Below, one piece after another: positions 9,776 to 19,898 of a stretch of 64,000 nucleotides of DNA. Each line of letters begins with the position of its first letter. Within the stretch, counting starts at the first letter, position 1. Both the position numbers and the translations under genes were made by a program. Source of the stretch: Deltaproteobacteria bacterium (GTDB lineage Bacteria; Desulfobacterota; Desulfuromonadia; Geobacterales; JAJYBI01). The notes beneath the pieces were generated by a model, which worked only from the letters and a program-made list of their open reading frames with translations, was not told the DNA's origin and did no database searches. The stretch spans positions 1 through 64,000 of the forward strand of contig JAJYBI010000013.1 in NCBI GenBank assembly GCA_021779095.1, written 5' to 3'.

Positions 9776-11155
9776 TCACGCATTCGCCCCGTTTAAAAGC
9801 CGCCCCACCTTCCCGAGCCGCTCCACCACCATCCGTACGGCCACCCGCGGCAGCTCACGTTTCCAGGGGGAACGGGGGAGCGCAAGCAGCATCTTCCGGA
9901 AACGGAGCCACTGCATCTTACGGTGCATCCGGTCGAGTTCGTCGTGGGTGAGCAGCTCGGACAGGAGGATGGCCGTCCGCGCGTTCGCGTTGAACTTGTA
10001 GTTGAGACGCCCCCAGTCCATGTCGTCCGAAACCATCTTTTTGCGTGCCGCGTACTCCCAGACCGGTGTGCCCGGCAGCGGGGAAAAGACGTTGACGTCG
10101 ACGAAGTCGAGCCGTGAATCCCGGATGAACCGGTAGGTCTCTTCCATCTCCTCCAGCGTCTCATTTGGAGCGCCGATGAGGAAATCGCCGTTCACCTGGA
10201 GCCCCGCGTCCTTCAAGAGATCGATGGCCCGGTGGTTATCCGCCACCGTGACGCGCCCTTTCAGGTACGCAAGCGTCCGGTCGCAGCCGCTCTCAAGTCC
10301 CATCTTGACGGAGACCACGTTCATGGAGCGGAGGATATCCGCCACCTCCGCCGTCACGTAGTTCGCGCGGCACCAGCAGGAGAAACGAACCCGTTCGTGG
10401 AGACGTTCCGCCCTGACGAGACCGGCGATGATCCGCAGCCGGTCCAGGTTGCTGGCGAAGTTCTCGTCGGCAAACCGGACGCACCGGGCACCGTGTGAAA
10501 CGAGCTCCCGCACCTCGTCGAGCACGTACTGCGGCGAGGCATATCGCACCGTTCCCCAGTAGCGGCTGCAGGCGCAGAAGACGCAGTTGTCGGGACAGCC
10601 GCGGGCGGTGTACAGATAACCGCGCCGGGCATAGCCGATGAGCGACCGTTTCGGATGGGGTATCCGGTCCAGGACCGGCAGCACCGGCCGGTCTCCCGTC
10701 CTGACGATACGGGCGCCGTCCCGGTACACGAGCCCCGGTATGGCGGCGATGTCGGACGTGCGGAACTCCCCGGCATTCATGAACAGCTCCAGCAGTTCGG
10801 TAAAGGTCACCTCCCCTTCGCCGAGGCAGCCGATATCCATCTCTGCCGGCAGACAGGACGGCAGCGACGAGATATGCATCCCCCCGATGATGACCGGAAT
10901 CCGCCGCGCCTTCGCCTGCCGGGCGAGATCCGTGGCGATGGAGAAATTCTGCGTCACGGAACTGATCGCCACGATGTGGGGAGCGAACAAGGTGAGTGCC
11001 CGTTCGTACCCCCCCGATGCATAACGGAACTCCACGTTACCGCTGCCGATACGCGACTCGGCGAATGCGGCGAGATAGGCCGGCCAGAGCGGCGGATACA
11101 GGTTTTCCGCCACGGACAGGGGATCGACGGCACTGGCAAAGAGGACTCTCAGCAT
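9776..11155 (-). CDS. B12-binding domain radical SAM protein
   Basis: 459 aa; N-terminal cobalamin-binding-like domain, IIGGMHISSLPSC, and YTARGCPDNCVFCACSRYWG (CxxxCxxC). Confidence 0.9.
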   Translation of the reverse strand: MLRVLFASAVDPLSVAENLYPPLWPAYLAAFAESRIGSGNVEFRYASGGYERALTLFAPHIVAISSVTQNFSIATDLARQAKARRIPVIIGGMHISSLPSCLPAEMDIGCLGEGEVTFTELLELFMNAGEFRTSDIAAIPGLVYRDGARIVRTGDRPVLPVLDRIPHPKRSLIGYARRGYLYTARGCPDNCVFCACSRYWGTVRYASPQYVLDEVRELVSHGARCVRFADENFASNLDRLRIIAGLVRAERLHERVRFSCWCRANYVTAEVADILRSMNVVSVKMGLESGCDRTLAYLKGRVTVADNHRAIDLLKDAGLQVNGDFLIGAPNETLEEMEETYRFIRDSRLDFVDVNVFSPLPGTPVWEYAARKKMVSDDMDWGRLNYKFNANARTAILLSELLTHDELDRMHRKMQWLRFRKMLLALPRSPWKRELPRVAVRMVVERLGKVGRLLNGANA

Positions 11156-11174
11156 TGCTCACTCCGCTTTACGG

Positions 11175-12548
11175 TCAGGCGTGGACGACGTTCGGGCGGT
11201 TGCCCGGGTAGACGCCGCGCGTATCGACGATCAGCCGTGCATGGTCGCAGATCGTCTCGTAGTCGAAGTCGTCGTGGTTCGTGGCGATCAGCACGCAGTC
11301 GTAGCCCGCCAGGTTCTCGGCGGTCGGCTCCACGCTGGCGAGGTCGAAGTGACAGCGCCTGATCTTCGGAAAGACCGGCACATGGGGATCGGAATAGTGC
11401 ACGACCGCCCCATGCCCCATCAGCTTCTCCATGAGTACCACGCTCGGGGACTCACGCATGTCGTCCACGTTCTTCTTGTAGGCGATCCCCATGACGAGGA
11501 TGCGCGCATCCTTCAGCGTCCGGCCGCGGTCGTTCAGGGCATGCATCACCTTGTTGACGACCCAGTCGGGCATGGCGGTGTTCACTTCGCCGGCCAGCTC
11601 GATGAACCGGGTGTTGAGCCCGTACTCACGCGCCTTCCAGGTCAGGTAGAACGGGTCGATGGGAATGCAGTGACCGCCCAGCCCCGGCCCGGGGTAGTAG
11701 GGGGTGAAGCCGAACGGCTTGGTGGCGGCGGCATCGATCACCTCGCGGATGTCGATCCCCATGGTGTCGCAGACAATCTTCAGCTCGTTCACGAGGCCGA
11801 TATTGACGGCACGGTGGATGTTTTCCAGAAGCTTGGTCATCTCCGCCGTCCTGGGACAGGATACGGGGACGACGCGGGAGATGATCCCGCCGTACAGCGC
11901 CAACCCCACATCCAGACAGCAGGGGGTGACTCCGCCGCATACCTTGGGGATGGTGGTGGTGGAGTATTGCTCGTTACCCGGGTCTTCACGTTCCGGTGAG
12001 AAGACGAGGAAGATGTCGCTCCCCACCTTCAGCCCCCGCGACTCCAGGCGGGGGAGGAGCTCTTCCTCGGTGGTGCCGGGATAGGTGGTGCTTTCCAGGC
12101 TCACCACCTGGCCGGGATGGAGAAACGGAACGATCGTCTCCACCGAATTGACGACGAAGCTGAGATCGGGCTCGCGGTGGCCGTTCAGCGGGGTCGGCAC
12201 GCAGATGATGAGCGCATCCGCCTCGGCGGCGCGGCTGAAATCGGTCGTCCCTTCGCACCGGCCGGTGGCCGTTGCCGCTGCGACCCGCTCCCCGGCGATA
12301 TGCCTGATATAGCTGCGACCTTCGGCGAGCCGGTTGATCTTGGTGGCGTCCGTATCGAACCCGAGTACCCGGAATCCGGCGGCATTGAAACTGAGCATCA
12401 GGGGGAGCCCCACGTATCCAAGTCCGATAATGCCGATGACGGCAGTCTTGTCGTCCAGTCTGGACATAAGACGCTCTTTCATGAAAAGCACCTCGCTCCG
12501 GGCATCTGAAACCCGGACAGCCGTACATCCATGAACGTCTGCTAGCAC
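11175..12548 (-). CDS. Nucleotide-sugar dehydrogenase (UDP-GlcNAc/UDP-ManNAc dehydrogenase family, WbpA-like)
   Basis: [69 protein letters not shown]. Actual start probably [10 protein letters not shown] or MKERLMSR. Confidence 0.92.
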   Translation of the reverse strand: MLADVHGCTAVRVSDARSEVLFMKERLMSRLDDKTAVIGIIGLGYVGLPLMLSFNAAGFRVLGFDTDATKINRLAEGRSYIRHIAGERVAAATATGRCEGTTDFSRAAEADALIICVPTPLNGHREPDLSFVVNSVETIVPFLHPGQVVSLESTTYPGTTEEELLPRLESRGLKVGSDIFLVFSPEREDPGNEQYSTTTIPKVCGGVTPCCLDVGLALYGGIISRVVPVSCPRTAEMTKLLENIHRAVNIGLVNELKIVCDTMGIDIREVIDAAATKPFGFTPYYPGPGLGGHCIPIDPFYLTWKAREYGLNTRFIELAGEVNTAMPDWVVNKVMHALNDRGRTLKDARILVMGIAYKKNVDDMRESPSVVLMEKLMGHGAVVHYSDPHVPVFPKIRRCHFDLASVEPTAENLAGYDCVLIATNHDDFDYETICDHARLIVDTRGVYPGNRPNVVHA

Positions 12549-13699
12549 CCGTAGGATGGAATCCGTGCGTACGTATCCATCGCCTCTCCGTAGCGCAGGA
12601 GCGCCTTCACCTCGTCCGCCACGTACGCGATCTGTTCCGCGGTCAGCTCGGGATACATCGGGAGGGACACCACCTCTTCCGCACTTCTCTCCGCGACCGG
12701 GAACCGTCCCTTTCCGAGCCCCAGCGACAGGTAGGCGTCCTGCAGGTGAATCGGCACCGGGTAATGGATGCCACAGATGATCCCCCGCTCGGCGAGCGCC
12801 GCCATGAACTCCTGGCGGTGCTGCACCCGGATGACGAACAGGTGGTACACGTGGTGGGCGTACTCCTTCTGCGTCGGAAGGACGAGCCCATCGACGCCGG
12901 TCAGGAGCTTTCGGTAGAGGGCGGCATGCCTGTTCCGCGCATGGTTCCAGGAGGTCAGGTGCCGCAGCTTCACCCGGAGGACCGCCCCCTGCACCCCGTC
13001 CATCCGGCTGTTCATCCCGATCATCGCGTGGTAATACTTGGAAGACTGGCCGTGGTCGCGCAGCATCCGTACCTTGTCGACGAGTTTCCTGCTGTTGGTG
13101 ACGACCCCGCCCGCCTCGCCGTACGCGCCGAGATTCTTACCCGGATAGAAGCTGAAGCAGCCGGCGGTCCCCAGTGTGCCGACCCGTTGTCCGTTGTATT
13201 CGGCGCCATGGGCCTGGCAGGCGTCCTCGATCACGTGGAGCCCGTATTTCCGGGCGATGTCGACGATCGGGTCCATGTCGGCCGGCTGGCCGTACAGATG
13301 CACGGGGATGACCGCCCTGGTCTTCGGGGTTATTGCCCGTTCCAGCAGGTTCGGGTCCATGGTCAGGCTGTCGCTATGCACGTCCACGAAGACGGGGGTC
13401 GCCCCGCACAGGCTGATCGCCTCCGCGGTGGCAATGAAGGAGTTGGGAACCGTGATCACTTCGTCGCCGGGGCCGACGCCGAGTGCGACCAGTGTGAGCC
13501 AGAGCGCCTCCGTGCCGCTGCCGACGCCGACGGCGTACTGCGCCCGGCAGAACAGGGCAAAGTCCTCCTCGAAGCCGGCAACGAACGGCCCGCCGCAAAA
13601 CGCCGTGCTCACCAGCACCTGCGTGAGGGCGGCGCCGATCTCGTCTGATATCGTGTCATACTGTGCCTTGAGATCCAGAAATGGAACGTTCATCTGCAA
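12542..13699 (-). CDS. DegT/DnrJ/EryC1/StrS aminotransferase (WbpE-like)
   Basis: [77 protein letters not shown]. Confidence 0.92.
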   Translation of the reverse strand: MQMNVPFLDLKAQYDTISDEIGAALTQVLVSTAFCGGPFVAGFEEDFALFCRAQYAVGVGSGTEALWLTLVALGVGPGDEVITVPNSFIATAEAISLCGATPVFVDVHSDSLTMDPNLLERAITPKTRAVIPVHLYGQPADMDPIVDIARKYGLHVIEDACQAHGAEYNGQRVGTLGTAGCFSFYPGKNLGAYGEAGGVVTNSRKLVDKVRMLRDHGQSSKYYHAMIGMNSRMDGVQGAVLRVKLRHLTSWNHARNRHAALYRKLLTGVDGLVLPTQKEYAHHVYHLFVIRVQHRQEFMAALAERGIICGIHYPVPIHLQDAYLSLGLGKGRFPVAERSAEEVVSLPMYPELTAEQIAYVADEVKALLRYGEAMDTYARIPSYGC

Positions 13700-13703
13700 C
13701 CTC

Positions 13704-14177
13704 CTAAAGCGTTTTCATAATGCGGGCCGGATTGCCCGCAACAATGGTATTCGGCGGCACGTCCTTCGTCACGACGCTGCCGGCCCCCACGATGGCGTTC
13801 TCCCCCACGGTGATCCCGCACAATAGGGTCGCACTGGAGCCGACGGACGCCCCCTTCTTGATGACCGTCTTGACGCAGGCCCAGTCCGCCTCGGTCTGAA
13901 GGGCACCACCCTCCGTCGTCGAACGGGGGTACAGGTCGTTGATGAAGGTGACGTTGTGTCCGATGAAGACGTTGTCCTCGATGGTCACCCCCTCGCAGAT
14001 GAACGTGTGACTCGATATCTTGCAGTTCTTCCCGATGAACGCGTTCTTCTGGATCTCCACGAAGGCACCGATCCTGCTGTTGTCGCCGATGGTGCAGCCG
14101 TACAGGTTGATGAACTTCGTGAGCTTTACATCCTTGCCGAGCTTCACATCATCGGATACACAGAGATATTCGCCCAT
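13704..14177 (-). CDS. Left-handed beta-helix acetyltransferase (WbpD-like)
   Basis: Hexapeptide repeats: IGDNSRIGAFVEIQKNAFIGKNCKISSHTFICEGVTIEDNVFIGHNVTFINDLYPR; IVGAGSVVTKDVPPNTIVAGNPARI. Confidence 0.9.
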   Translation of the reverse strand: MGEYLCVSDDVKLGKDVKLTKFINLYGCTIGDNSRIGAFVEIQKNAFIGKNCKISSHTFICEGVTIEDNVFIGHNVTFINDLYPRSTTEGGALQTEADWACVKTVIKKGASVGSSATLLCGITVGENAIVGAGSVVTKDVPPNTIVAGNPARIMKTL

Positions 14178-14208
14178 GACACCCTCCCTCGCTACGTAAC
14201 ATTAACCG

Positions 14209-15285
14209 TCAGAGATAGACGACCTCGCCGCCCATCTTCAGCGACTTCACCGTCGCTTCCAGCATCCTCACCACGTCCAATCCCGCCTGGCCGTCGTTGA
14301 TCGGTTTTGCGTTCGTGTCGATGCATTCCACGAAGTACTGCGCCTCGCACCGGAGCGCCTCCAGGTTCTCCACCTGCGGCGCCCACATGTCGCCGGTGCG
14401 GTAGCTCATCCGGACCGACTGGGCCTTCTCCCGGGACATCCCGCCCCCCCAGTTGTCGATCCCCCGGTCGTAGACGCGCAGCTTCTCGTCGGCCACCAGG
14501 TCGTTCCAGACGACCATCTTCTTGTCTCCGCCGATGAGGGTCGTCCTGATCTTCACCGGGGAGAGCCAGCTGATGTTGAAATGGGCGATCATGTTTCCCG
14601 TGAAGTAGACCGTGATGTAGGCGACGTTCTCGATATCGTTGTCGAAGTGGGAAATCCCCGTCGCGGCCACCGCCACCGGCTTGCGATTCACCAGGTAGTT
14701 CATGATGGAGAGGTCATGGGGAGCGAGGTCCCAGACGACGTTCACGTCCTTCTGGAACAGGCCGAGGTTGATCCGGATGGAATCGAAGTAGTACAGTTCG
14801 CCGAGGATCCCCTCGTCGATGAACTGCTTGATCTTCCGTACGGCACCGGTGAACAGGAAGGTGTGATCCACCATGATGATCAGGTTCCGCTTGTCGGCGA
14901 GCTCGATCAGCTCTTCCGCCTCCGCCGAACATGCGGTGAACGGTTTTTCGATGAAGACATGCTTGCCGTTCAGGAGCGCCTTTTTGGCGATGTCGTAATG
15001 GGTGGAGACGGGGGTGACGACCGCCACCGCGTCAATATCCCGGGATTTCAGAATCTCGTCGTAATCGCTGGTGATGTTCACCCCTGCGTAGTTCTTCTTC
15101 ACCTGGTACAGGGCGTTCTGCTCCAGGTCACACACGGATACGACCGATGCACCGGGAATCGAACTGAAATTCCTGACGACGTTGGGCCCCCAGTAACCGT
15201 AACCGACCACACCGATGGATAACATGTCAGACCTCGTTTCTCTGGTATGCCGGGTCGCGCGATTCGCCCGCCGATACTGCCGCAC
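14209..15285 (-). CDS. Gfo/Idh/MocA family oxidoreductase (WbpB-like)
   Basis: MLSIGVVGYGYWGPNVVRNF; AVAVVTPVSTHYDIAKKALLNGKHVFIEKPFT. Actual start probably at MLSIGVVG. Confidence 0.88.
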   Translation of the reverse strand: MRQYRRANRATRHTRETRSDMLSIGVVGYGYWGPNVVRNFSSIPGASVVSVCDLEQNALYQVKKNYAGVNITSDYDEILKSRDIDAVAVVTPVSTHYDIAKKALLNGKHVFIEKPFTACSAEAEELIELADKRNLIIMVDHTFLFTGAVRKIKQFIDEGILGELYYFDSIRINLGLFQKDVNVVWDLAPHDLSIMNYLVNRKPVAVAATGISHFDNDIENVAYITVYFTGNMIAHFNISWLSPVKIRTTLIGGDKKMVVWNDLVADEKLRVYDRGIDNWGGGMSREKAQSVRMSYRTGDMWAPQVENLEALRCEAQYFVECIDTNAKPINDGQAGLDVVRMLEATVKSLKMGGEVVYL

Positions 15286-15318
15286 CCGGGCGTGGCGGCC
15301 GGTCAGTTGCCAACATCG

Positions 15319-16467
15319 TCAATACGCACCCTTCCCTCTGATGACCGCCAGCGGCGTTTCCAGGAGGAGCCTGATATCCAGCCAGAGCGACCAGTTCCTG
15401 ATGTACTGGAGATCGAGACGCACCATCCCGTCGAACGTCGAAAGGCTCCGTCCCCTCACCTGCCACAGTCCGGTTATTCCCGGCCGCCGGCCCAGTATCC
15501 TGAACCGGTGCCAGATGTCGTAGGTCTCCAGTTCGTAGGGGATCGGCGGCCGCGGTCCGACCAGCGACATGTCCCCCTTCAGGACGTTCAGGAACTGGGG
15601 CAGTTCGTCGATGCTCGTTTTTCGCAGGAAATTACCTATCGAGGTGAGCCGGGGATCGTTCCGGATCTTGAAGACCTTCTCCCCGCCGTCGTCACCGGTT
15701 CCGAGACCGTCCTTGTTGGCGATGAAGTCGCGGATGAACTGGCGGTGGATCGAGTCGTCGTTATTGACCTTCATGGAACGGAACTTGAGGAATGTGAACG
15801 CCTTGCCGTACTGTCCCAGCCGCTTCTGCCGGAAGAAGACCGGCCCGTGAGAGGTCAATTTGATCAGGAGAGGCACGACGGCGAAGACCGGTAAAAACAG
15901 GAGAAGCCCGAAGAGCGCACCGACGATATCCATGGCCCGTTTCATTCCGTCGGCGACCATCCCGCCGAAGGTCCGTCTGGTGAGGTCCGGATAGAAGAGC
16001 GGATTGAACTCCTCTTCATCGCGTTCACCGCCCCCCCCGGCGGGGAACGGCAGGACCGACAGGCGCACCAGGCTGAAGACATCGTCGTCCAGCAGGACAC
16101 GGAGCCGTTCGTTCACCTTTCGTTCGATGGTTTCGATGGCCTGTGCTACCGCATTACGCGGAATCTCGGTAAAGATGACCGCCGGAACCAGCATGTTCCT
16201 GAGCCAGCCGCACACGTCCGTTTCCCGTACCATTGCCGGCACGGTCCGGGAGATGCGGGCAAGGACCCGATCCTTCAGACACGTTTCGACGATCTGCGTG
16301 CTGTCGATGATCAGCAGCAGCAGTGCATGTCCGGAGCGCTCGGCACGTTTCCGCTCGATACAGAGGGCATGACTGAACCGTTCCTCATCGATCAGTCCGG
16401 CATCCTTGCTCCGGTCAGCTCCCGCAACGCGGGAAAACAACAATGTGTCCATGTCGTTCCGTTGCAT
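15319..16467 (-). CDS. Undecaprenyl-phosphate sugar transferase with an extra N-terminal GGDEF-like domain
   Basis: C-terminal: KRAMDIVGALFGLLLFLPVFAVVPLLIKLTSHGPVFFRQKRLGQYGKAFTFLKFRSM, SIDELPQFLNVLKGDMSLVGPRPPIPYE, PGITGLWQVRGRS. SD GGGAGGA before the ATG at 16467. Confidence 0.88.
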   Translation of the reverse strand: MQRNDMDTLLFSRVAGADRSKDAGLIDEERFSHALCIERKRAERSGHALLLLIIDSTQIVETCLKDRVLARISRTVPAMVRETDVCGWLRNMLVPAVIFTEIPRNAVAQAIETIERKVNERLRVLLDDDVFSLVRLSVLPFPAGGGGERDEEEFNPLFYPDLTRRTFGGMVADGMKRAMDIVGALFGLLLFLPVFAVVPLLIKLTSHGPVFFRQKRLGQYGKAFTFLKFRSMKVNNDDSIHRQFIRDFIANKDGLGTGDDGGEKVFKIRNDPRLTSIGNFLRKTSIDELPQFLNVLKGDMSLVGPRPPIPYELETYDIWHRFRILGRRPGITGLWQVRGRSLSTFDGMVRLDLQYIRNWSLWLDIRLLLETPLAVIRGKGAY

Positions 16468-16498
16468 GACATCCTCCCTCGTCTGTAAGACCGTTACC

Positions 16499-17260
16499 TC
16501 AGTGCAACCAGTTGCGGATGCAAGCGGGAATATGATATCGGCGCTTGTTGAACACGACCCCCAGGATATTCCCGCCGTTTCTCACGATCCGTTCCTTGAC
16601 GTTCTCGGCAACCGAACATTTCGTCCGCTCCGCCTCCAGCACGAGTACGACGCCGTCCACGTTGCGTACGAGTTCGAAACTGTCCGGCTCTTCCAGTAGC
16701 GGCGGACAGTCCACGAGGACAAGATCGAACTTCTGCCAGGTCCCCTTCAGTTGGGAAACCCGTGCGTCCAGGTCGCCGTAACTGGCGGCCGACCGCCCCA
16801 CCGGCAGCGTGGCAACCCACAGGTTGTTGTACTTGGTCTGGAAACAGGCGGTGCCGTTACCCCCGCACAGATCGGGGGTCGTATTCCAGCTCTCCCACTC
16901 CTCGCTGAAGCTCCCGTTCTGCTCGAAACTCCGGGTTGCGTTAACCAGCAATACTTTTTTCGAGAACCGGTCGGCCACCGTCCGGGCAACCTCGTTGACG
17001 ATGGTCGATACCCCTTCGCCCGACTGTGAGCTGGCGAACTGGACCATGACCTGCTCATGCTCCGGCAGCAGGTCGAGTATGGACCGGTACAGATCGACGA
17101 TCGCCTCATCACCCACCATCGCCTCGCCGCTCACGGGCCGCGGCAGCGTCGGAATCTCCTTTGTCCCGGTGGTGATATCGCCCAAGGGGATCATTTCCAC
17201 CGCTACCGCGCTGTTTCGCTCCCGCTGTGCCCTTTCAAGTGCTTCGTAGATATTGCTCAT
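16499..17260 (-). CDS. CpsD/CapB (BY-kinase)-like protein with degenerate P-loop
   Basis: MSNIYEALERAQRERNSAV; VMVQFASSQSGEGVSTIVNEVART; DLVLVDCPPLLEEPDSFELVRNVDGVVLVLEAERTKCS. Confidence 0.8.
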   Translation of the reverse strand: MSNIYEALERAQRERNSAVAVEMIPLGDITTGTKEIPTLPRPVSGEAMVGDEAIVDLYRSILDLLPEHEQVMVQFASSQSGEGVSTIVNEVARTVADRFSKKVLLVNATRSFEQNGSFSEEWESWNTTPDLCGGNGTACFQTKYNNLWVATLPVGRSAASYGDLDARVSQLKGTWQKFDLVLVDCPPLLEEPDSFELVRNVDGVVLVLEAERTKCSVAENVKERIVRNGGNILGVVFNKRRYHIPACIRNWLH

Positions 17261-17315
17261 GGCTCTCTCCCGCTGTAGCTTCGCCGGGATTGCGTACCCG
17301 GAAGACCGCTCTCGG

Positions 17316-18416
17316 TCAGTTCCCCACGTTCGTTGTCCGGTAAGATGCCGTCCGCTCAGCCCGTCTGCCATCCACTGCCCATGCGACCATCGGTAGCGCC
17401 TGGCCTGCACCATTCCCGGACATTCCGATCATCGGCTGCAGTCCGGCGCCGTGTACCACCGCATGATGCGTCGCGGTGCGGCGCAGCTCCGGCGGCGGAT
17501 CGTAGATATTCAGCACGAAGTAGGCAACGAGACACACGATGACAACGATGATGGACAGGATTGACACGACGGAGGCGGTATTGAACAGACGCCCCAAAGA
17601 ATTCCTACCCTTTACGGAGAAATCGCCGATGATCTCCCGCGCGGTCCACCAGTTGACCCGGTCACGCTTGTAGCCGAACGTGCTTATCAGGCAGTTGTCG
17701 CACAGGATGTTGATCAGGCGGGGAATGCCGCCGGCATGGGAAACGATGAGTTTCGCGGCGGACGGGGTGAACAGGCAGGTCCAGTCCCCGACCGCCTTCT
17801 CGACGCGATGCCTGATATAGTCATGACTTTCGTCCCTGCTCAGCGGCTTGATGGTTGCCTTCACCGCGATCCGCTGTTTCAACTGCCGCAGTTCGGTCCG
17901 TTCCAGCATCTGTTCGAACTCCGGCTGGGCACAGAAGATGATCTGGATCAGCTTCTCCTTGTCCGTCTCCAGATTAGACAGCATACGCAGCCGTTCCAGC
18001 GACTCCACCGGCATGTTCTGCGCTTCGTCGATGATCAGGACGATATTCCTTCCCCGCGCATATTCCGTGATGAGATGCTGGTGCAGCCGTCTGACCAGCT
18101 CGAACATGTCGTCGGAAGGGACTTCCAGCCCGAGCTCCTGGCAGATCACGACCAGCAGGTTGGCGAAGGGAAGCATCGGATTGAACAGATAGATGGGACA
18201 GAGCCGTGTCCGATCGATCCTGTCAAGGTATGAGCGGAGCATCGTTGTCTTTCCCACCCCCACTTCACCGATGACCGCGATGAACCCCTTGCGCTGCTCG
18301 ACACCGTAGATCATGGCGGCAAGCGCCTCTTTGTGCCCCGGGCTCAGGTACAGAAACTCGGGATCGGGCGTGATATTGAACGGCAGCGTTTTCAGATGAA
18401 AATGTTCCAGGTACAT
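17316..18416 (-). CDS. ExeA/GspA-like AAA ATPase (XrtA/EPS-associated type)
   Basis: MYLEHFHLKTLPFNITPDPEFLYLSPGHKEALAAMIYGVEQRKGFIAVIGEVGVGKTTMLRSYL; IVLIIDEAQNM; C-terminal TM segment VVSILSIIVVIVCLVAYFVL. Confidence 0.88.
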   Translation of the reverse strand: MYLEHFHLKTLPFNITPDPEFLYLSPGHKEALAAMIYGVEQRKGFIAVIGEVGVGKTTMLRSYLDRIDRTRLCPIYLFNPMLPFANLLVVICQELGLEVPSDDMFELVRRLHQHLITEYARGRNIVLIIDEAQNMPVESLERLRMLSNLETDKEKLIQIIFCAQPEFEQMLERTELRQLKQRIAVKATIKPLSRDESHDYIRHRVEKAVGDWTCLFTPSAAKLIVSHAGGIPRLINILCDNCLISTFGYKRDRVNWWTAREIIGDFSVKGRNSLGRLFNTASVVSILSIIVVIVCLVAYFVLNIYDPPPELRRTATHHAVVHGAGLQPMIGMSGNGAGQALPMVAWAVDGRRAERTASYRTTNVGN

Positions 18417-18419
18417 GGC

Positions 18420-19886
18420 TCACCCCTTGTGATAGGGAATGGAGATGAGTACCGGCACACCGAGCAGCTCTTCCACCCGGTCCGGGGTATTGTATTTCCG
18501 GGAAATCCGCTCCGTCAGGAAGGCGCTCCCCACCGCTATTGCCGCCCCGCAGAGCAATCCGACCAGCACGATCTTGAGCCGGTTCGGTTTAACCGGAACG
18601 AGCGGAACATCCGCCGGCTGAATGACGCTGACGTTGGTCAGCTTGAGCCGGTTCATCTCGTCAAGGATGCGGGACTCCTCGGCACGATCCTGATAGACCT
18701 CGAAATTTTTCTCGTTGACGGCCTTCTCCCTCTTCAGGTTCTCAAGCTGCTGCTCGGTCATGTTGATGGTGCGCATCTCGCTACCGACGGAGGCGAGCTG
18801 GTTCCTGAGCGACGCGGCGCGGGCCGTGAGGGCGGCGAGGTCCGCCTCGGAGCGAAGCAGGTCACGCCTGAGATCCTGGTACAGGGGATTGCCGGTCTTT
18901 GCCCTGACGGCCGCCTCGCGCTCCTGTTCTTTGATGAAATCGTCCACCAGCTGGATCTCCTTGCGTGCGTTGACGACGTATCGGTTGGACTCGGTATACT
19001 TTTTCAGCAGATCCTGCTCGTTCAGCTGCAGCGTCAAGAGCTTCGCCTTCGCATCGGATATGACCGAGGTCGTTTCCGGGGCACCGGAATGCGCATCGGC
19101 TGCAGAAACCGATTTTATCTGACTCCGCAGCGTCAACACCTTGTTCTGCAGTTCGTAAATGCCGTTGTTGCTCGATTTCAGCGCCGTATCCAGGTCCATC
19201 TGCTGCTTGAGCAGGAGGGTACGTTGCTCGTTGATCGAATAGACGCGGTTGGACTGCTTGAACCGTTCGAGTGCATTCTGCGAATCGGTGAGCTTCTGTT
19301 TGTAGTCCTGAAGCTGCTGATCGAGGAACGACGACTGGGGATCGCTGTACACCTGAAGATGCCTCACCCGGAAAAGGCTGACGAGCAGGTTCAGCGCCTT
19401 AGACGCGATCTCGGGAGATTTGTGCCGGAATGTCACCTGAATGACGTTCGAACCCGGTATCCGTGAAGCGGAAATTCCCTTCTCGAACCGGAGCAGCGCA
19501 GCATTGACCGGGCTCATGTCTGACGGAGGGTTCCGCGCGATGTCCGGATACAGGTTCTCGACCTTCATGGTGGTAACGACCTTTTCCAGAAGCTCCCTGC
19601 TGGAGAGGATCTGGAGTTCGGTATTGACGATCGCGTCCTGGTTCAGCGCCAGCATCGGCGTCTTGTCCCCCACTTCGGGGCGGCTCATGTATTCGCGCCC
19701 CATCTTCACGAGCAGCGTGGATTGTGCTTCGTATACCGGAGTCAGGAGATACGCCGAGATGGAAACCGCGGTGGCCAGGACCAGGAAGATCACCCCGATT
19801 CTCCGTTTGTACTTGAAGACGATGTCCAGCTGTTCGGTGACGGAAAATTTCTTTCGGTATTCAATTTCGATAAGTTCGTTTCCCAT
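18420..19886 (-). CDS. GumC/Wzz-family polysaccharide chain-length determinant
   Basis: 488 aa; N-terminal TM (IGVIFLVLATAVSISAYLLTPVYEAQSTLLV), central coiled coil, C-terminal IQPADVPLVPVKPNRLKIVLVGLLCGAAIAVGSAFL. Confidence 0.9.
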   Translation of the reverse strand: MGNELIEIEYRKKFSVTEQLDIVFKYKRRIGVIFLVLATAVSISAYLLTPVYEAQSTLLVKMGREYMSRPEVGDKTPMLALNQDAIVNTELQILSSRELLEKVVTTMKVENLYPDIARNPPSDMSPVNAALLRFEKGISASRIPGSNVIQVTFRHKSPEIASKALNLLVSLFRVRHLQVYSDPQSSFLDQQLQDYKQKLTDSQNALERFKQSNRVYSINEQRTLLLKQQMDLDTALKSSNNGIYELQNKVLTLRSQIKSVSAADAHSGAPETTSVISDAKAKLLTLQLNEQDLLKKYTESNRYVVNARKEIQLVDDFIKEQEREAAVRAKTGNPLYQDLRRDLLRSEADLAALTARAASLRNQLASVGSEMRTINMTEQQLENLKREKAVNEKNFEVYQDRAEESRILDEMNRLKLTNVSVIQPADVPLVPVKPNRLKIVLVGLLCGAAIAVGSAFLTERISRKYNTPDRVEELLGVPVLISIPYHKG

Positions 19887-19898
19887 GGGTCACCTCTG

